Part shown: positions 1 through 8,108 of the stretch, one piece after another
Position numbering within the stretch: the first letter of the stretch is position 1
Layout: each line of letters starts with the position of its first letter
Origin: Nitrospirae bacterium MYbin6
GTDB lineage: Bacteria > Nitrospirota > Thermodesulfovibrionia > Thermodesulfovibrionales > Magnetobacteriaceae
Assembly: GCA_002753305.1 (NCBI GenBank)
Contig: PEAC01000008.1
Location: 1-54,320 of the forward strand
Direction of reading: 5' to 3'
DNA length: 54,320 nucleotides
Program-made: the position numbers and the translations under genes
Notes under the pieces: model-generated
Seen by the model: the letters and a program-made list of their open reading frames with translations, nothing else
Databases searched by the model: none
Told to the model about the DNA's origin: nothing

Positions 1-30
1 AAAAGGACTAAGGGCTTGGGACGTACACCC

Positions 31-43
31 GCCCCTTTGGGGC
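31..43. repeat. Short perfect hairpin next to RAYT remnant
   Basis: GCCCC-TTT-GGGGC forms a perfect 5-bp stem with a 3-base loop in GC-rich sequence just upstream of the RAYT remnant. RAYT transposases act on short palindromic REP elements, so this may be the tail of such an element. A single short hairpin is weak evidence by itself. Confidence 0.25.
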
Positions 44-99
44 CTGGGCTATGAAAAATATAAGGACTTGCTGTAACTTAAAAAAGGCAAATTTTTGTC

Positions 100-477
100 T
101 TGACAATTGGGTCCACTATAGGATACCCTCACCATGTCGTTCAGAGGGGCAATAACAGGGCTGACATTTTTTTCGATGACGAGGATAGAAGGAAATATGT
201 TCAGTTAGCAAAAAGGTATTCGGAAAAATGGTCATCTCCAATAATTGCCTATTGTCTGATGACTAATCATTGCCATTTGTTGATAAAGCCAATGGTTGGC
301 TCGTATCTTTCCAAAATGATGCAGGGCGTGACCCTCTGCTATACGCAATATGCCAACAGGAAGTATGGTTGGACAGGAAGGCCATTTGGTTCTGAGGAGT
401 TTATCATCAATATGGAACAATCTCTTAACAGACCGCTTATGAGAAAACCTCGTGGAAGACCTAAGAGAAGTGAATAA
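100..477 (+). pseudogene. RAYT/IS200-like (Y1) transposase, internally deleted
   Basis: REP-associated tyrosine transposase of the HUH (Y1) superfamily, 125 residues against roughly 220-330 for the family. The start of the family fold (HHVVQRGNNR) and the HUH motif in TNHCHLLIKP are present, followed by the helix that normally carries the catalytic Tyr (YTQYANRKYGWTG). The family's central 80-120 residues are then missing: the reading passes straight from GWTGR into the usual C-terminal tail (GSEEFI, KPRGRPKR). TGR occurs at both edges of the missing part in family members, so deletion between short repeats is plausible. The only in-frame start is a TTG and the N-terminus looks trimmed. Probably inactive. 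Confidence 0.75.
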
Positions 478-610
478 TATAAGGATGATATAATTGCTTA
501 GTAGTCTTAACAAGGGATTGCCAGCATCGTAAATGATAAAAATGCTCTCGAAAACCCTTTATATCGATAGGTGCATATTCCTATGTCGGAGCTTGGGTTG
601 CGCACAGGTG

Positions 611-640
611 TTGACCCAAGTGGTTGTGCAAGTATATAAT
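611..640 (+). promoter_or_regulatory. Sigma-70-like promoter of the patatin gene
   Basis: TTGACC at 611-616, an 18-base spacer and TATAAT at 635-640. The GTG start at 653 lies only 12 bases after the -10 box, so the transcript would start about 5-6 bases before the start codon. No Shine-Dalgarno is visible. Confidence 0.6.
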
Positions 641-652
641 TAACATATAATT

Positions 653-2485
653 GTGAAAAAAGAAGTAAAAAGGCTTATAGCATTAGGTGGTGGCGGTCCT
701 GCCGTGGGGCTGGGGCTTGGTGTGCTGAAACGTATATCCGAGTGCCAGGATATGCAGTTTGATGTCTGGACTACCGCATGTGCCGGTGCATGGCTTGGCT
801 TGGCTTATAACGTCGCCCCCGAAGGCAAAGAGTATGAAAACGCACTGAAATTCTGCCAGAACAACATGAGGCCTGACAATGTGAACGCCTCTTTCCCGAT
901 ACCGGCACAGTTCGTGCCCGATTTTGCGGGTATTATGGAAAATACCATCGAATACCTGAAAGATCCGAAATCCCTTGAGCACCTCTTTGTGCCTCAGTAC
1001 TGGCCAAAGGCCTTCAGACATATGGCGGAGTTGATAAACGACCAATCCAAGTGGACTAAGTGCGAGATAAACCCGATGATATTAAACGACATCCTTGCAC
1101 TAAACCCCATCAGCAGGCTCCTGGTCTCGGCAATCTTCAGAAGCGGAACAAGCGGCCTCTCCCGTATGTATTATGACGACTGCAAATATAAGGACAATGC
1201 CCTGAATTACGATATCGGCGAGGCCTTTAAGCCTGGCAGGCCGGTCATTTACCATAACGCCTATAACCTGACAGATAGCCATGTAGAGCTGTTTGTCAAT
1301 TCGACGTCCCACTCAAAATACAAGCCCATGACTTTAAAGACCTTGCGTGCCGGGTCGGCCCTGCCTTACATTATCGAACCCATAGAGTTAGACGGCAAGA
1401 TGTATTGCGAGGGGGCGATGGTCGATACGATAAACTTCAAGGACATTATCAGAAACCACCCCGATTTGGACGAAGTCTGGGTGGTGCGCCTCCTTAACCT
1501 AAACCAGGTAAAGGCCCCGAAGTCCCTGCTGGATGCACTGAACAACCTGATTATGCTGTTTGCCGCCAGCATGTCTGAAGATGCCATATCAATGCTGAGA
1601 TTCAGGCTGGAAAAACGCCGTATGAGAACCCGTGTCATAGAGATACCGGTAATGGGAGACATACTATATGAATGGTCGGAGAGTAATCTTCAAAGAAGCG
1701 TTGACCACGGCTACCGCCAAGCCGATAAAGTCATCAGCAGCTACAAGCCGCGCTTCGTTCTGACCCCACAGTTTGAGACGATGAAGATTATAACGCGGCG
1801 TGCCTCTGCATACAACACCATAGGTGATGAGTATCTCATGCAGGATTGCGCGTTTTATAACAGCATCAAACAGTCCAGCAACCCCTTTGACATAATCTTC
1901 AATGAGCTGGCCGCCCTGGTGTCAATGGTAGTCACACATATGGATATTGCAAGAAACGCCTGCGACGGTGTGATAAACTCTGAGTTGCATTCCTATGAAG
2001 ACGATATGGAATCGAAGGCAACCTTAACCACCGATGCCCTGGAGATGTACTACTCTGAATCCACGAATCCAAAAAAACGCGAGTTGGTTAAGATCTGTAT
2101 TAATCTGGCCGAACTTGTCTATGGCCTGAGCAGAGACACCGCCGAGTTTGTCCTGCATGTCATCGCCCACCATAAAGATGAAAATATCACAGGGCATAAC
2201 AAAAACTTTGTGGAATCCATGGATATAGTGCTCATGACGCTGGAAGACACAATAAGAGAACCCTCTGATGAAAACTTCGCTATTATTAAAAAGATGGCCC
2301 ATGACCGCAGCGAAATGATGATAGCCTACCGTAACGATTACCTGCAGATGAACGTGGGCAGCGATACCAGAGGACATTCGGAAATCTTTGTCATGACCGA
2401 TCTTGCGGAAAAGTTCTATGACAGTGTTCTGAGGATTGTCAGAAAGTATGAGCGTTATGTTAACTTTGAAAGACAGATGAGATAA
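653..2485 (+). CDS. Patatin-like protein with altered catalytic dyad
   Basis: 610-residue protein whose first 270 residues follow the patatin-like phospholipase fold. The glycine-rich oxyanion-hole loop is at residues 12-16 (GGGGP). Patatins normally have a G-x-S-x-G nucleophile elbow; here the aligned residues 41-45 read T-A-C-A-G, with Cys43 in the serine position. The usual DG[GA] of the catalytic Asp is E253-G-A. The remaining ~340 residues are helical and charged and I recognise no domain in them. The GTG start is fixed by the fold beginning at once. The gene lies 18 bases upstream of an MFS exporter and is probably co-transcribed with it. It could be a thiol acyl-hydrolase or acyltransferase, or a catalytically dead protein; the family call is firm, the activity is open. 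Confidence 0.75.
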   Translation: MKKEVKRLIALGGGGPAVGLGLGVLKRISECQDMQFDVWTTACAGAWLGLAYNVAPEGKEYENALKFCQNNMRPDNVNASFPIPAQFVPDFAGIMENTIEYLKDPKSLEHLFVPQYWPKAFRHMAELINDQSKWTKCEINPMILNDILALNPISRLLVSAIFRSGTSGLSRMYYDDCKYKDNALNYDIGEAFKPGRPVIYHNAYNLTDSHVELFVNSTSHSKYKPMTLKTLRAGSALPYIIEPIELDGKMYCEGAMVDTINFKDIIRNHPDLDEVWVVRLLNLNQVKAPKSLLDALNNLIMLFAASMSEDAISMLRFRLEKRRMRTRVIEIPVMGDILYEWSESNLQRSVDHGYRQADKVISSYKPRFVLTPQFETMKIITRRASAYNTIGDEYLMQDCAFYNSIKQSSNPFDIIFNELAALVSMVVTHMDIARNACDGVINSELHSYEDDMESKATLTTDALEMYYSESTNPKKRELVKICINLAELVYGLSRDTAEFVLHVIAHHKDENITGHNKNFVESMDIVLMTLEDTIREPSDENFAIIKKMAHDRSEMMIAYRNDYLQMNVGSDTRGHSEIFVMTDLAEKFYDSVLRIVRKYERYVNFERQMR

Positions 2486-2503
2486 TACGCCAGGAGTTAT
2501 TGC

Positions 2504-3916
2504 TTGCCTGAAAAGATTACCGATAAGAAACAACAGTGGCTAGTGGTATTCAGCCTGTCAATTGGAATATTGATGGCCTCCCTGGACTTTTCTATAGTAA
2601 ACGTCTCGCTGCCGACAATAACGGAATATTTCGGGGCCACGACGGAGACCGCCTCGTGGGTGGTTCTTTCATATTTTCTGGCCAATATGGGGTTAACCCT
2701 GGTTGTTGGAAGGGTTGGCGACATCTGGGGGTTTAAGAAGATATACATATTGGGTATGGCGCTCTTTACGCTGTCGTCCTTTTTGTGTGGTGCCTCAATG
2801 TCCATAGAGATGTTAATAATAGCAAGGGTAATGCAGGGGATTGGCGGGGCAATGTTTGCAACCATTGTGTTAGCCATGGTAAGTGCGTACCTGCCCTCCG
2901 AATATAGGGGCAAGTATATCGGCATAGTAAGCATGTGCAAGTCAATAGGCGTGATGATGGGCCCTGGAGTTGGTGCCTTGATAACGTCTTACGTGAGCTG
3001 GAAGTGGGTGTTCCTCGTAAACATACCCTTTGGGGTGGTTGCCTTTGCAAGTGCTGCCATGCTGCTGCAGAGGGATAGCGTAAAAAAGGACCGTGCCAGG
3101 TTCAGGATTGCCGAGGCCCTTTTACTGATAGTCTCTATGACCGTGTTTTTCTACATCATGTCATCAGGGGAAAACTACGGATGGTTATCGCCGTTTGTGG
3201 CAACCCTTACGGTGTCAAGCGCACTGGGTATTGTGTTGTTCGTACGTATGGAGTTGAAGGTGGAGTCCCCGCTGATTAATCTCTCTCTATTGAGAATTAA
3301 AGACCTGTCTATGGGGTTGCTGGCCAATACGCTGAGGTTTGTAATAATCTTTGGGATGAATTTTCTCCTGCCGTTTTACTTTGAGGTAGGGCTGAACATT
3401 TCATTGAAAACATCAGGGATGCTGTTGATGATACCATCGGGGTTAATGGTTGTGATGAGTCCTGTTACGGGCAGGCTGTCGGACAAGGTTGGCTCCCGGA
3501 AACTCTGCGTTTTGGGTATGGCCCTGAGTGTGGTGTCATTTTTGATGTTGGTGCTTGGCCCTCAACAGGCCGCGTTATGGTATGTAGCAGCGTCGATGGT
3601 CGTGCTGGGCCTTAGTTCAGGATTATTTTCTTCCCCAAACGATGTATTGATTATGAGCCATGCCCCAAGGGGGATGGAGGGCCTGGTATCGAGTCTCAAC
3701 ATCATGGCCAATAGGGTTGGGGGCACAATAGGCATTATCGTATTTCAGAATATCGCAGCGCTGTCAATGCCCAAGGGTATGGACATACGGCCTGGAGTTC
3801 CCCAGGCAATACTTCACAACGCGTTTGAAAATTCCTTCATCGCCGCCACCATACTGTCCGTGGTAACCATTGTCTTTTCATTCCTTGCAAAGGACCCTGG
3901 GAAGGCAGGCAAATGA
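2504..3916 (+). CDS. MFS drug-type exporter, DHA2 (EmrB/QacA) family
   Basis: 470-residue inner-membrane proton antiporter of the 14-helix DHA2 class. The family D1 signature in the first helix (LDFSIVNVSLP), motif A (GRVGDIWGFKK) between helices 2 and 3, and antiporter motif C (GPGVGAL) in helix 5 are all present. A TTG start at 2504 is supported by AGGAG at 2492-2496, seven bases upstream. It follows the patatin-like gene by 18 bases and no EmrA-type membrane-fusion partner is present. The substrate cannot be read from sequence. Linkage to a lipid-hydrolase-like gene suggests export of a lipid or amphipathic compound, which is inference only. Confidence 0.88.
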   Translation: MPEKITDKKQQWLVVFSLSIGILMASLDFSIVNVSLPTITEYFGATTETASWVVLSYFLANMGLTLVVGRVGDIWGFKKIYILGMALFTLSSFLCGASMSIEMLIIARVMQGIGGAMFATIVLAMVSAYLPSEYRGKYIGIVSMCKSIGVMMGPGVGALITSYVSWKWVFLVNIPFGVVAFASAAMLLQRDSVKKDRARFRIAEALLLIVSMTVFFYIMSSGENYGWLSPFVATLTVSSALGIVLFVRMELKVESPLINLSLLRIKDLSMGLLANTLRFVIIFGMNFLLPFYFEVGLNISLKTSGMLLMIPSGLMVVMSPVTGRLSDKVGSRKLCVLGMALSVVSFLMLVLGPQQAALWYVAASMVVLGLSSGLFSSPNDVLIMSHAPRGMEGLVSSLNIMANRVGGTIGIIVFQNIAALSMPKGMDIRPGVPQAILHNAFENSFIAATILSVVTIVFSFLAKDPGKAGK

Positions 3917-4000
3917 GTAGCACGTCTGCCACGGCAGTTGCCACAAGCAGCCGCTTTTGTGTATACTTGAGATGGCTTAATGGAAAAGGAGTTTTTAACC

Positions 4001-4414
4001 ATGTTTGATATAAACGTTACCCTGGAGAAATCATACACGGTCTTTGACATGGACCGCCTGTCGCTGGATGGGGACCTGCCGCTTGGGATAAAATATATGC
4101 GTTTTCTTGCGAAACAAAACAGGGAACTCCCTGGAAAGAGCGGCATTGTGGCCATCTTCCACGGCGACGCATGCCACATGGTGCTCAATGACGAAACGTA
4201 CAACACCAATAGAAAGGTGTCCTGCGGTAACCCGTATAAGACAATGGTCCATGATTTGATAGTCGGCGGCGTGGGGGTTGAAATCTGTGGCGTAACCATG
4301 AGAAACCACTCATGGACGAAGGACCATCTCCTGCCCGGCATTAAGGTGAACTCCAATGGACTGCTGAGGTTGATACAGTTAGGGCATCAGGGATATGTCG
4401 TGATTCGCCCCTGA
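4001..4414 (+). CDS. DsrE-like (COG1416-type) small protein
   Basis: 137-residue single-domain protein with the DsrE/DsrF-like alpha-beta layout: a central strand (GIVAIFHGDACHMVL), a helix with NPYKTMVHDLIVGGVGVEICGVTM, and a C-terminal LPGIKVNSNGLLRLIQLGHQGY segment. Members of this superfamily carry sulfur as Cys persulfides in reductive or oxidative sulfur metabolism. Cys residues occur in the ACH, SCG and EICG positions, the last matching the conserved Cys of this group. I place the start at 4001 because AAGGAG at 3986-3991 sits nine bases upstream; an in-frame ATG at 3980 has no such site. It closes the patatin/MFS group 84 bases downstream of the exporter. Confidence 0.65.
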   Translation: MFDINVTLEKSYTVFDMDRLSLDGDLPLGIKYMRFLAKQNRELPGKSGIVAIFHGDACHMVLNDETYNTNRKVSCGNPYKTMVHDLIVGGVGVEICGVTMRNHSWTKDHLLPGIKVNSNGLLRLIQLGHQGYVVIRP

Positions 4415-4491
4415 TACTATTAATTATACGCATAGGCCATCTTTCCAAACTGAATGCCAATCTTTAGGGACAGATAAACTAAGGGATAAAC

Positions 4492-4520
4492 TAGGGACAG
4501 CGGCAATACTGTCCGGTATG
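4492..4520 (+). repeat. Left terminal inverted repeat of IS4-type element
   Basis: 29 bases starting TAGGGACAGCGG that are the exact reverse complement of 6016-6044. The inner part, and the 50 bases 4502-4551 as a whole, recur at 18621-18670 with 48 of 50 bases identical. Confidence 0.85.
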
Positions 4521-4616
4521 AATTTTGATCCCCCTTGGTTTGAAAATATAGTGATAAAATATTTCGCTGATAAAGACGAACCATTATAGATTATTCGCAA
4601 AACTACTTGTCATTTA

Positions 4617-5683
4617 TCAAGTGAAAATATGAGGGAAAATAGAAAAAGGCAAAGCGGTAGCCGTGGCAAGCACAAAGGACATACCAGCCCTGTTAAAATT
4701 ATTGGGTTTTTTCAAGTTTTTTGATGTGGTTAGCCAATTCTTCTTCTGAAGCCCAGCCCATAAAATATGACCATAAGTACGTTTAGTTGGTTTTCTTCCA
4801 CACCAAAGCCTTATAAGAAGGCTGGCAATCAACGCACAATATATTTGAAGTATCACGCCGTTTTTTGAAATGCTTATCAAGTGGTTACACATTTAAACCA
4901 ACGAAAAAACAGCTCGATTTGCCATCTGCGGCGATAAATCGCTGCGATTGTCTCTCCTGGCAAGTCGAGCCGGTTTGTAACTATTAGCATTGTATAATCA
5001 CTGTCAGTTGTCCGAAAACTCTTTGTCTTCGATTAACCCTTAGGTTTTCTTTTTCGAGCACTTGAGCCTTTATGATAAAACTCTAATACTCTTACAGGCG
5101 CAGACAGATGGTCATTCGTGCCTAATCTTACAATTATGTCTTTTTGTATCCCTTCGCTTTTATCGGCGTCTGTTAGCTCTTTTGCTTCTATCTCTTTCCA
5201 TACGGCATTATCCCGCAACCTCACCCTGCCCTTTCTTGCAATCTCTTCAAATAAGTCATATCGGGCATATCCGCGGTCTAACACATAAAACTTGTTTGAC
5301 TTGATGAATTTTCGGAAAACTTCCTTTTCATTCCCGTTCCCTTCTGTTACCCCCATCTCTGTTGGTACCTAATTATTAATATCAAGCTCCAAAGGCAGTT
5401 TCACCGCCCTATGCTCATCGTCTAACCATAACGCCCAAAATGCTTTTGATACCGATTGTATTATCGTTGCCTCTACCGCTACTAATTGCTTTTCTATGCC
5501 AGTTAACTTGTCTTCTTTTTCTAAGGTTCGCTTTATTAGCTCCCGAAACAGTGGCTCCAATAATTTCGCATCAAATACATACCATGCCTCCGATAGTGCC
5601 CCTAAAGAACATCTCTTTATCTTTAGCTTCTTTTTTACATCATCTAATTCCGTGGTTTGTTGTAATCCCCTCAGCGTCTTCAT
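4617..5683 (-). pseudogene. IS4-family DDE transposase, disrupted
   Basis: Three separated open segments rebuild one IS4-family transposase on the minus strand. Segment 5683-5369 carries the N-terminal part (LRGLQQ, then WALWLDDEHRAVKL). An in-frame TAG at 5371-5369 interrupts it, and the same frame continues through VTEGNGNEKEV and YVLDRGYARYDLFEEI, the DDE-core Asp region, to a stop at 5033. A frameshift leads into about 4975-4900, which holds the Y-(2)-R-(3)-E-(6)-K signature (YRRRWQIELFFRWFK) with the catalytic Glu. A second frameshift leads into 4892-4617 (LISISKNGV, ALIASLLIRLWCGRKPTKRT). Upstream of 5683 the frame soon meets a stop, so the extreme N-terminus is also damaged. Inactive. 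Confidence 0.85.
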
Positions 5684-6015
5684 TAACGGATTAAAAAGTA
5701 TAAAAGCAATAGCAATACGTATTCATCCATGTGGAGGTTTCTATTATGGTGTGCCTTTTGCTCTCGGAGAGATTTTAATAATGGCAGTATTTGATTAAAA
5801 TACTTGAACCCTTGCAATTCGGTTGCTTCTATATCATTATTCTTTGTTGCATCCTTTATCATTACATAAATATTGTTTCATATATGATACGAAAAAGTCT
5901 GGATAATTATTTTTATAAGTTAATAAAAATAATTTATAAGCAGATACAGCGCAAATCGCTTGCCGTACTGTATTGAGCCTGCCCCCTCGACTGTCCCCGC
6001 GGTATTAGCAATTTC

Positions 6016-6044
6016 CATACCGGACAGTATTGCCGCTGTCCCTA
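6016..6044 (-). repeat. Right terminal inverted repeat of IS4-type element
   Basis: Exact 29-base reverse complement of 4492-4520, marking the transposase 5' side of the element. Confidence 0.85.
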
Positions 6045-6313
6045 ATTTCCTCATAGACATCACCCGTTAGGTTACTCATAAATCTTGATACTGCCCTCAT
6101 TGCCGCAAATAATTAATAGCGTTACAACAGCTATAATTGCTCTATTAATATCAGACATTTTCTATTGTCTCCGCTGTACTGGTGGTGGGATTACATGGTT
6201 GGACGGCGACAGAAGTCCATCCCGTTACTGAAGGCAGGCAACAGCCCACGCTAGCTGCCCGCCACAGTTGTTACTTTTTATGTTGCGCTAAATTATTACT
6301 TTAGATCTGTAAA
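6045..6313. other. Intergenic stretch with strong predicted RNA-type folding
   Basis: Between the IS and the Nfu gene are two consecutive stem-loops. GGGAT (6187-6191) pairs with ATCCC (6219-6223), with TGGAC/GTCCA nested inside (200-204 and 215-219 of the 6000s). GGCAGGCA (6233-6240) then pairs with TGCCCGCC (6256-6263) apart from one mismatch. On the minus strand this lies upstream of a 28-codon open frame (6158-6072, starting MSDINRAIIAVV, hydrophobic). It could be a leader or small RNA, or a remnant of another element. I do not recognise a known riboswitch class. Confidence 0.3.
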
Positions 6314-6541
6314 CTAAACGGCCTCAACGGCCTTTACCTCAGGCAGGTCGGACTTGAGTTTTGCCTCTATACCGCCCTTTAGTGTCATCATGGACATCGG
6401 ACATGACCCGCAGGCCCCCATCAGCCTTACTTTTACGATGCCGTCTGCCGTTACGTCTACCAGTTCAACATTGCCGCCGTCTCTTTGCAGGGCCGGCCTT
6501 ATCTGATCTAACGATTTCTCCACCTGTGCTCTTTCTAACAT
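6314..6541 (-). CDS. NifU C-terminal domain (Nfu-type) Fe-S protein
   Basis: 75-residue stand-alone NifU C-terminal-like domain, which binds a transient [4Fe-4S] cluster and passes it to apo-proteins in the cytoplasm. The family order is complete: helix with IRPALQRDGGNVELVDV, strands, then the cluster-ligating CxxC in GACGSCPMS near residues 44-47, and the closing helix TLKGGIEAKL. The length is normal for the stand-alone form. AGGAGGG lies a few bases before the ATG on the minus strand. No isc, suf or nif genes are in the window, so the recipient protein is unknown. Confidence 0.9.
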   Translation of the reverse strand: MLERAQVEKSLDQIRPALQRDGGNVELVDVTADGIVKVRLMGACGSCPMSMMTLKGGIEAKLKSDLPEVKAVEAV

Positions 6542-6582
6542 TACGTACCCTCCTTTATTTGGTTACCCACTGGTTGCCCACC

Positions 6583-6613
6583 TTGCGGGTTTTCTGTAGT
6601 TATTTATTATAAT
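6583..6613 (+). promoter_or_regulatory. Promoter of nfi, leaderless spacing
   Basis: TTGCGG at 6583-6588, a 19-base spacer and TATAAT at 6608-6613, ending six bases before the ATG at 6620. No Shine-Dalgarno precedes that ATG. Confidence 0.45.
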
Positions 6614-6619
6614 ATTATA

Positions 6620-7306
6620 ATGAAGGGAAAAGCTAATCTTATGATGATTTTAACTGAGGCCAGAGAAATCCAGAAATCCCTGGCGGCACGGGTAGAGATC
6701 ACAGGCCTGGCGAGGGATGTTAAATATGTGGCAGGGGCTGACGCCGCCTTCTGCGGCGATGATGTTGTAGGAAGCGCCTGTCTCTTCACATATCCGGCAC
6801 TCGAGAAAATCGACGAGGCCGCTGTCACACAAAAGACGGACTTCCCGTATATCCCGGGATTCCTGTCATTCAGAGAGTCCCCCGCGCTTATCGGGGCAAT
6901 CAATGGGCTAAGGCATCGGCCCGATGTGCTAATCGTCGACGGCCAGGGTATAGCCCACCCAAGTCGCGTGGGGCTTGCCTCCCATATTGGTGTACTATTG
7001 GATATGGTAAGCATCGGGTGCGCCAAGTCACGGCTTATCGGGACTTATGATGAGCCGGGTATGGAGAAAGGCCGTTGGAGCTGCTTGTTTGACGCGAGGG
7101 AGTGCATCGGGGCCGTCCTGAGAAGCCGCACCGGGGTAAGGCCGTTATTTATTTCCCCCGGGCACCTGATAGACATTGATGGGGCCGTAGAGCTGGTATC
7201 AGCGTGCCTGAGGCGCTTCAGGCTGCCTGAGCCGGTACGATGCGCACACAATGCCGCCGCCGTTTACAAAAAAAGGTATCATCGGCGCTGCCTGAATGAC
7301 TCATAA
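6620..7306 (+). CDS. nfi: Endonuclease V (deoxyinosine 3' endonuclease)
   Basis: 228-residue repair nuclease that cuts the second phosphodiester bond 3' of deoxyinosine in DNA. The metal-binding acids sit in canonical motifs: Asp41 in VAGADAAF, Glu86 in PGFLSFRE and Asp107 in VDGQGIAHP. The wedge loop residues PYIPGF (77-82) are present, as is the later Lys-containing GTYDEPGMEKG region. The length is normal. The ATG at 6620 fits a leaderless transcript; ATGs at 6641 and 6644 are alternatives with a weak upstream site. The 3' end overlaps the convergent RNA methylase gene by 28 bases. Confidence 0.93.
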   Translation: MKGKANLMMILTEAREIQKSLAARVEITGLARDVKYVAGADAAFCGDDVVGSACLFTYPALEKIDEAAVTQKTDFPYIPGFLSFRESPALIGAINGLRHRPDVLIVDGQGIAHPSRVGLASHIGVLLDMVSIGCAKSRLIGTYDEPGMEKGRWSCLFDARECIGAVLRSRTGVRPLFISPGHLIDIDGAVELVSACLRRFRLPEPVRCAHNAAAVYKKRYHRRCLNDS

Positions 7307-8058
7307 AGAAACACTGCCGCCGCCGCTGCCGCGTTTAAACTCCCTGTCAGGCCTTTCATAGGGATTGAGGCCGTGATGTCTGCCATTTTTATAAGCTCCG
7401 GGGATACTCCGGAGGCCTCCTCGCCAAAGACCGCGGCAAAGGGTGAGGCCATGTCGATGTCCCTGATGTCTCTGCCAACACCGGGTACGGTTACAATCAG
7501 GCGTGTGCCACTTTTTTTCAGATATGCCGCCAGCTCCGTCACTTCGGCATAGACAACCGCGAGATTGAAAATCGCCCCGGATGATGCCCTTATGGCCTTT
7601 GGGGCATAGGGATTCGTGGTGTTTGGCAGGATAACCATAGTGCTCGTTCCAAACACCTCGGCCGTGCGGGCAATGCCGCCAAGATTCCCCGGGTCTTTTA
7701 TCCCGTCGCATACTGCGATTTGTGAATGGGCTATATCTTCTAAACGAAAATCCGGCCTTGAGCCTATGCCGGCGATACCTTGCGGGGTCTGCGTGTCTGA
7801 GAGTCTCTCCATGGCCTTTGGGGATAGTTCATTGAGTGAGGCCCCAATATTTTTTAATCTTTCGGTAAGCGGGGCGTTGGTTTCCTTTGAGATGAATTCA
7901 TACGTGCAGAAGACCCGTCTTATCGCAACCCCGGCATCAAGTGCGGTGGTGAAGACCCTCGTACCTTCGATAAAGAAGGCCTCGTTTCTGAATCTGGCGT
8001 GATTGTTTTTTATGTGAACGGCATCTTTTATTTTTTCGTTAGCCGGTGAGTCGATCAT
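7279..8058 (-). CDS. SpoU/TrmH-family RNA 2'-O-methyltransferase
   Basis: 259-residue SPOUT methylase. An N-terminal SpoU substrate-binding region (residues ~1-95, with FIEGTRVF and QGIAGI) precedes the knotted AdoMet domain. The three SpoU motifs are visible: motif 1 DPGNLGGIARTAEVFG (about 118-133), motif 2 AVFGEEASGVS, and motif 3 SIPMKGLTGSLNAAAAAA. Motif 1's Asn and Arg are the usual catalytic residues. It probably methylates a 23S rRNA or tRNA ribose (RlmB/TsnR-like); the exact site cannot be told. It overlaps nfi tail to tail. Confidence 0.88.
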   Translation of the reverse strand: MIDSPANEKIKDAVHIKNNHARFRNEAFFIEGTRVFTTALDAGVAIRRVFCTYEFISKETNAPLTERLKNIGASLNELSPKAMERLSDTQTPQGIAGIGSRPDFRLEDIAHSQIAVCDGIKDPGNLGGIARTAEVFGTSTMVILPNTTNPYAPKAIRASSGAIFNLAVVYAEVTELAAYLKKSGTRLIVTVPGVGRDIRDIDMASPFAAVFGEEASGVSPELIKMADITASIPMKGLTGSLNAAAAAAVFLYESFRQRR

Positions 8059-8072
8059 TTTCCTGATTCGTA

Positions 8073-8103
8073 TTGGACATAAATTTGTGCCATAGTTTAC
8101 AAT
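8073..8103 (+). promoter_or_regulatory. Promoter of the DUF362 gene, leaderless spacing
   Basis: TTGGAC at 8073-8078, a 19-base spacer and TACAAT at 8098-8103, five bases before the ATG at 8109. Confidence 0.4.
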
Positions 8104-8108
8104 ATAAC

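Larger units (their letters stand above)
4492..6044 (-). mobile_element. Decayed IS4-family insertion sequence
   Basis: A 1.55-kb element bounded by 29-bp perfect terminal inverted repeats (4492-4520 and 6016-6044), enclosing one transposase gene on the minus strand that is broken by a stop and frameshifts. Each end also holds a small internal palindrome (GGACAG ... CTGTCC). No clear target-site duplication is visible. Outside the left end, TAGGGACAG recurs at 4465-4473 with a shared ATAAACT, as if the tip had been partly duplicated. The 300 bases between the transposase N-terminus and the right end hold no convincing gene. Confidence 0.75.

Noticed and set aside
5791..5976. 61-codon hydrophobic plus-strand frame
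   Set aside because: It lies inside the IS4-type element between transposase and right end, is AT-rich with no ribosome site or recognisable motif; most likely chance.
6181..6265. c-di-GMP or cobalamin riboswitch
   Set aside because: I looked for their conserved core sequences in both orientations and found none; only generic stem-loops are supported.
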